In this document: positions 17,435 to 18,095 of the stretch, piece after piece
Layout of the letters: each line of letters starts with the position of its first letter
How positions within the stretch are numbered: the stretch's first letter is position 1
Source: Dictyocoela muelleri
Taxonomy: Eukaryota; Microsporidia
NCBI GenBank assembly: GCA_016256075.1
Contig: SDVU01000190.1
Span: 1-18,095 of the forward strand
Reading direction: 5' to 3'
DNA length: 18,095 nt
Notes under the pieces: generated by a model
Told to the model about the DNA's origin: nothing
Database searches by the model: none
What the model saw: only the letters and a program-made list of their open reading frames with translations
Translations under genes and position numbers: made by a program

Positions 17435-17974
17435 ATGTTTGAACAAACACAGCCAGAGTTACAAAAAATATTTATCCATAAGTTAAATACATTCTTTTCT
17501 TTTTCCTCAGCAGATTTACGTAATATTTTCAAGATCGTAATAAAATACACTATCAGAGCTTGACTCTACAGCATTAAATTGCACTTCAATAAGAAAAAAC
17601 GCTTAATTGATCGAGTTATAAAGAAGATAGTCGATATAGGCCAGAGGTTGATTTTAGAAACGACAAATTAGGTGATTCTGAGAAGATTGTCGATAACAGA
17701 AGAAACGATGTTAAATTATAAATTTAAAAGCCACTGCGGTCGTTCACTATCTAATAAACCAGATGCTTTATTCATTGTGGAAATAGAAGGCAAAATAAAT
17801 AGAGCCTTCGCGACCATCATTCCTAATAAAAGAATGGAAACAATCGTTTCTATAATTATGAATCAATTTGTTCCTAACAGCATAATATGGACGGATGAAC
17901 ACCGTTCGGTTCTACCTTTCCTTAGAGACCCCCCTCTGGAAAAAAATATTGAAAACTACGGAATATGGTATTAA
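17435..17974 (+). pseudogene. ISXO2-like DDE transposase remnant 3 (other lineage)
   Basis: The open part (17672-17974) reads ITEETMLNYKFKSHCGRSLS, then NKPDALFIVEIEGKINRAFA, TIIPNKRMETIVSIIMNQFV and NSIIWTDEHRSV. These are the core blocks of a second microsporidian IS1595/ISXO2-like type, whose members usually read QIDETML at the first site; here Glu (ITEET) stands where Asp is expected. The second Asp (WTDEH) is present. The C-terminal part with the catalytic Glu is missing after about 17940, so the copy is truncated as well as broken. Upstream, 17440-17670 keeps weak coding traces (LIDRVIKKIVDIGQRLIL) in shifted frames with stops. Confidence 0.82.
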
Positions 17975-18054
17975 CAAAGGATAATAAAAATTTCGTTATA
18001 TTATATTATATACATATTGTAACAATCAGTTTTTCTCCTAATCATCTGTTTCCT

Positions 18055-18095
18055 AATTTAGTAAAAAGCGGTCTTCGACCACTTTTTACTAAATT
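18055..18095. repeat. Short perfect-type palindrome at the window edge
   Basis: AATTTAGTAAAAAGCGGTC, loop TTC, then its inverse with one mismatch. It may be the outer part of a larger repeat cut by the window end, or a small hairpin terminator-like structure. Nothing further can be said. Confidence 0.6.

Overview
The window is very AT-rich and crowded with mobile DNA. Only one ordinary host gene can be supported: a compact, intronless HIT-family gene (354-758, minus) whose ATG directly follows a CCCC run, a start context known from microsporidia. That context, the A+T content, and the set of transposon families (IS1595/Merlin-type, FLYWCH-MULE, pogo/Tigger, Ty3/gypsy) suggest a TE-rich microsporidian contig. 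The organism assignment is inference.

Layout. 1-1260: tail of a tRNA-derived SINE-like repeat, the HIT gene, and empty AT-rich DNA. 1255-1840: the left end of a hAT element followed by a near-complete SINE copy. 1925-3207: a 1.28-kb foldback element, two arms of 600-650 bp around a loop of about 32 bp, with GC-rich CGCGATGAGC repeats in the arms. 3364-8536: a three-level nest. A MULE (FLYWCH finger plus MULE transposase, minus strand) is split by a pogo/Tigger-like element (4067-7595), which is itself split by a Merlin-type element (4196-5817) whose two ends are each a palindrome of about 290 bp. Duplicated target bases flank both inner insertions, and removing the Tigger restores the MULE frame across the junction.

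8538-9610: a SINE tail fragment, then a 775-bp non-autonomous hAT element with a SINE inside it. 9660-10810: a decayed IS1595/ISXO2-like transposase flanked by short direct repeats. 10890-11351: a SINE copy on the minus strand with well-preserved box A and box B. 11770-11905: a hairpin MITE that abuts an LTR element. 11906-16225: a broken Ty3/gypsy LTR retrotransposon with both LTRs, polypurine tract and the order gag-protease-RT-RNase H-integrase. 16345-17085: a second IS1595/ISXO2-like transposase remnant ending in a long inverted repeat. 17430-17974: a third such remnant of another lineage. 18055-18095: a palindrome at the window edge.

The genes do not form a pathway. The window is a mobile-element graveyard beside a single housekeeping gene. 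Its most notable features are the datable nest, the hairpin-ended Merlin element, the foldback with short GC-rich tandem repeats, and a multi-copy tRNA-derived SINE family that twice sits just inside a hAT left end.
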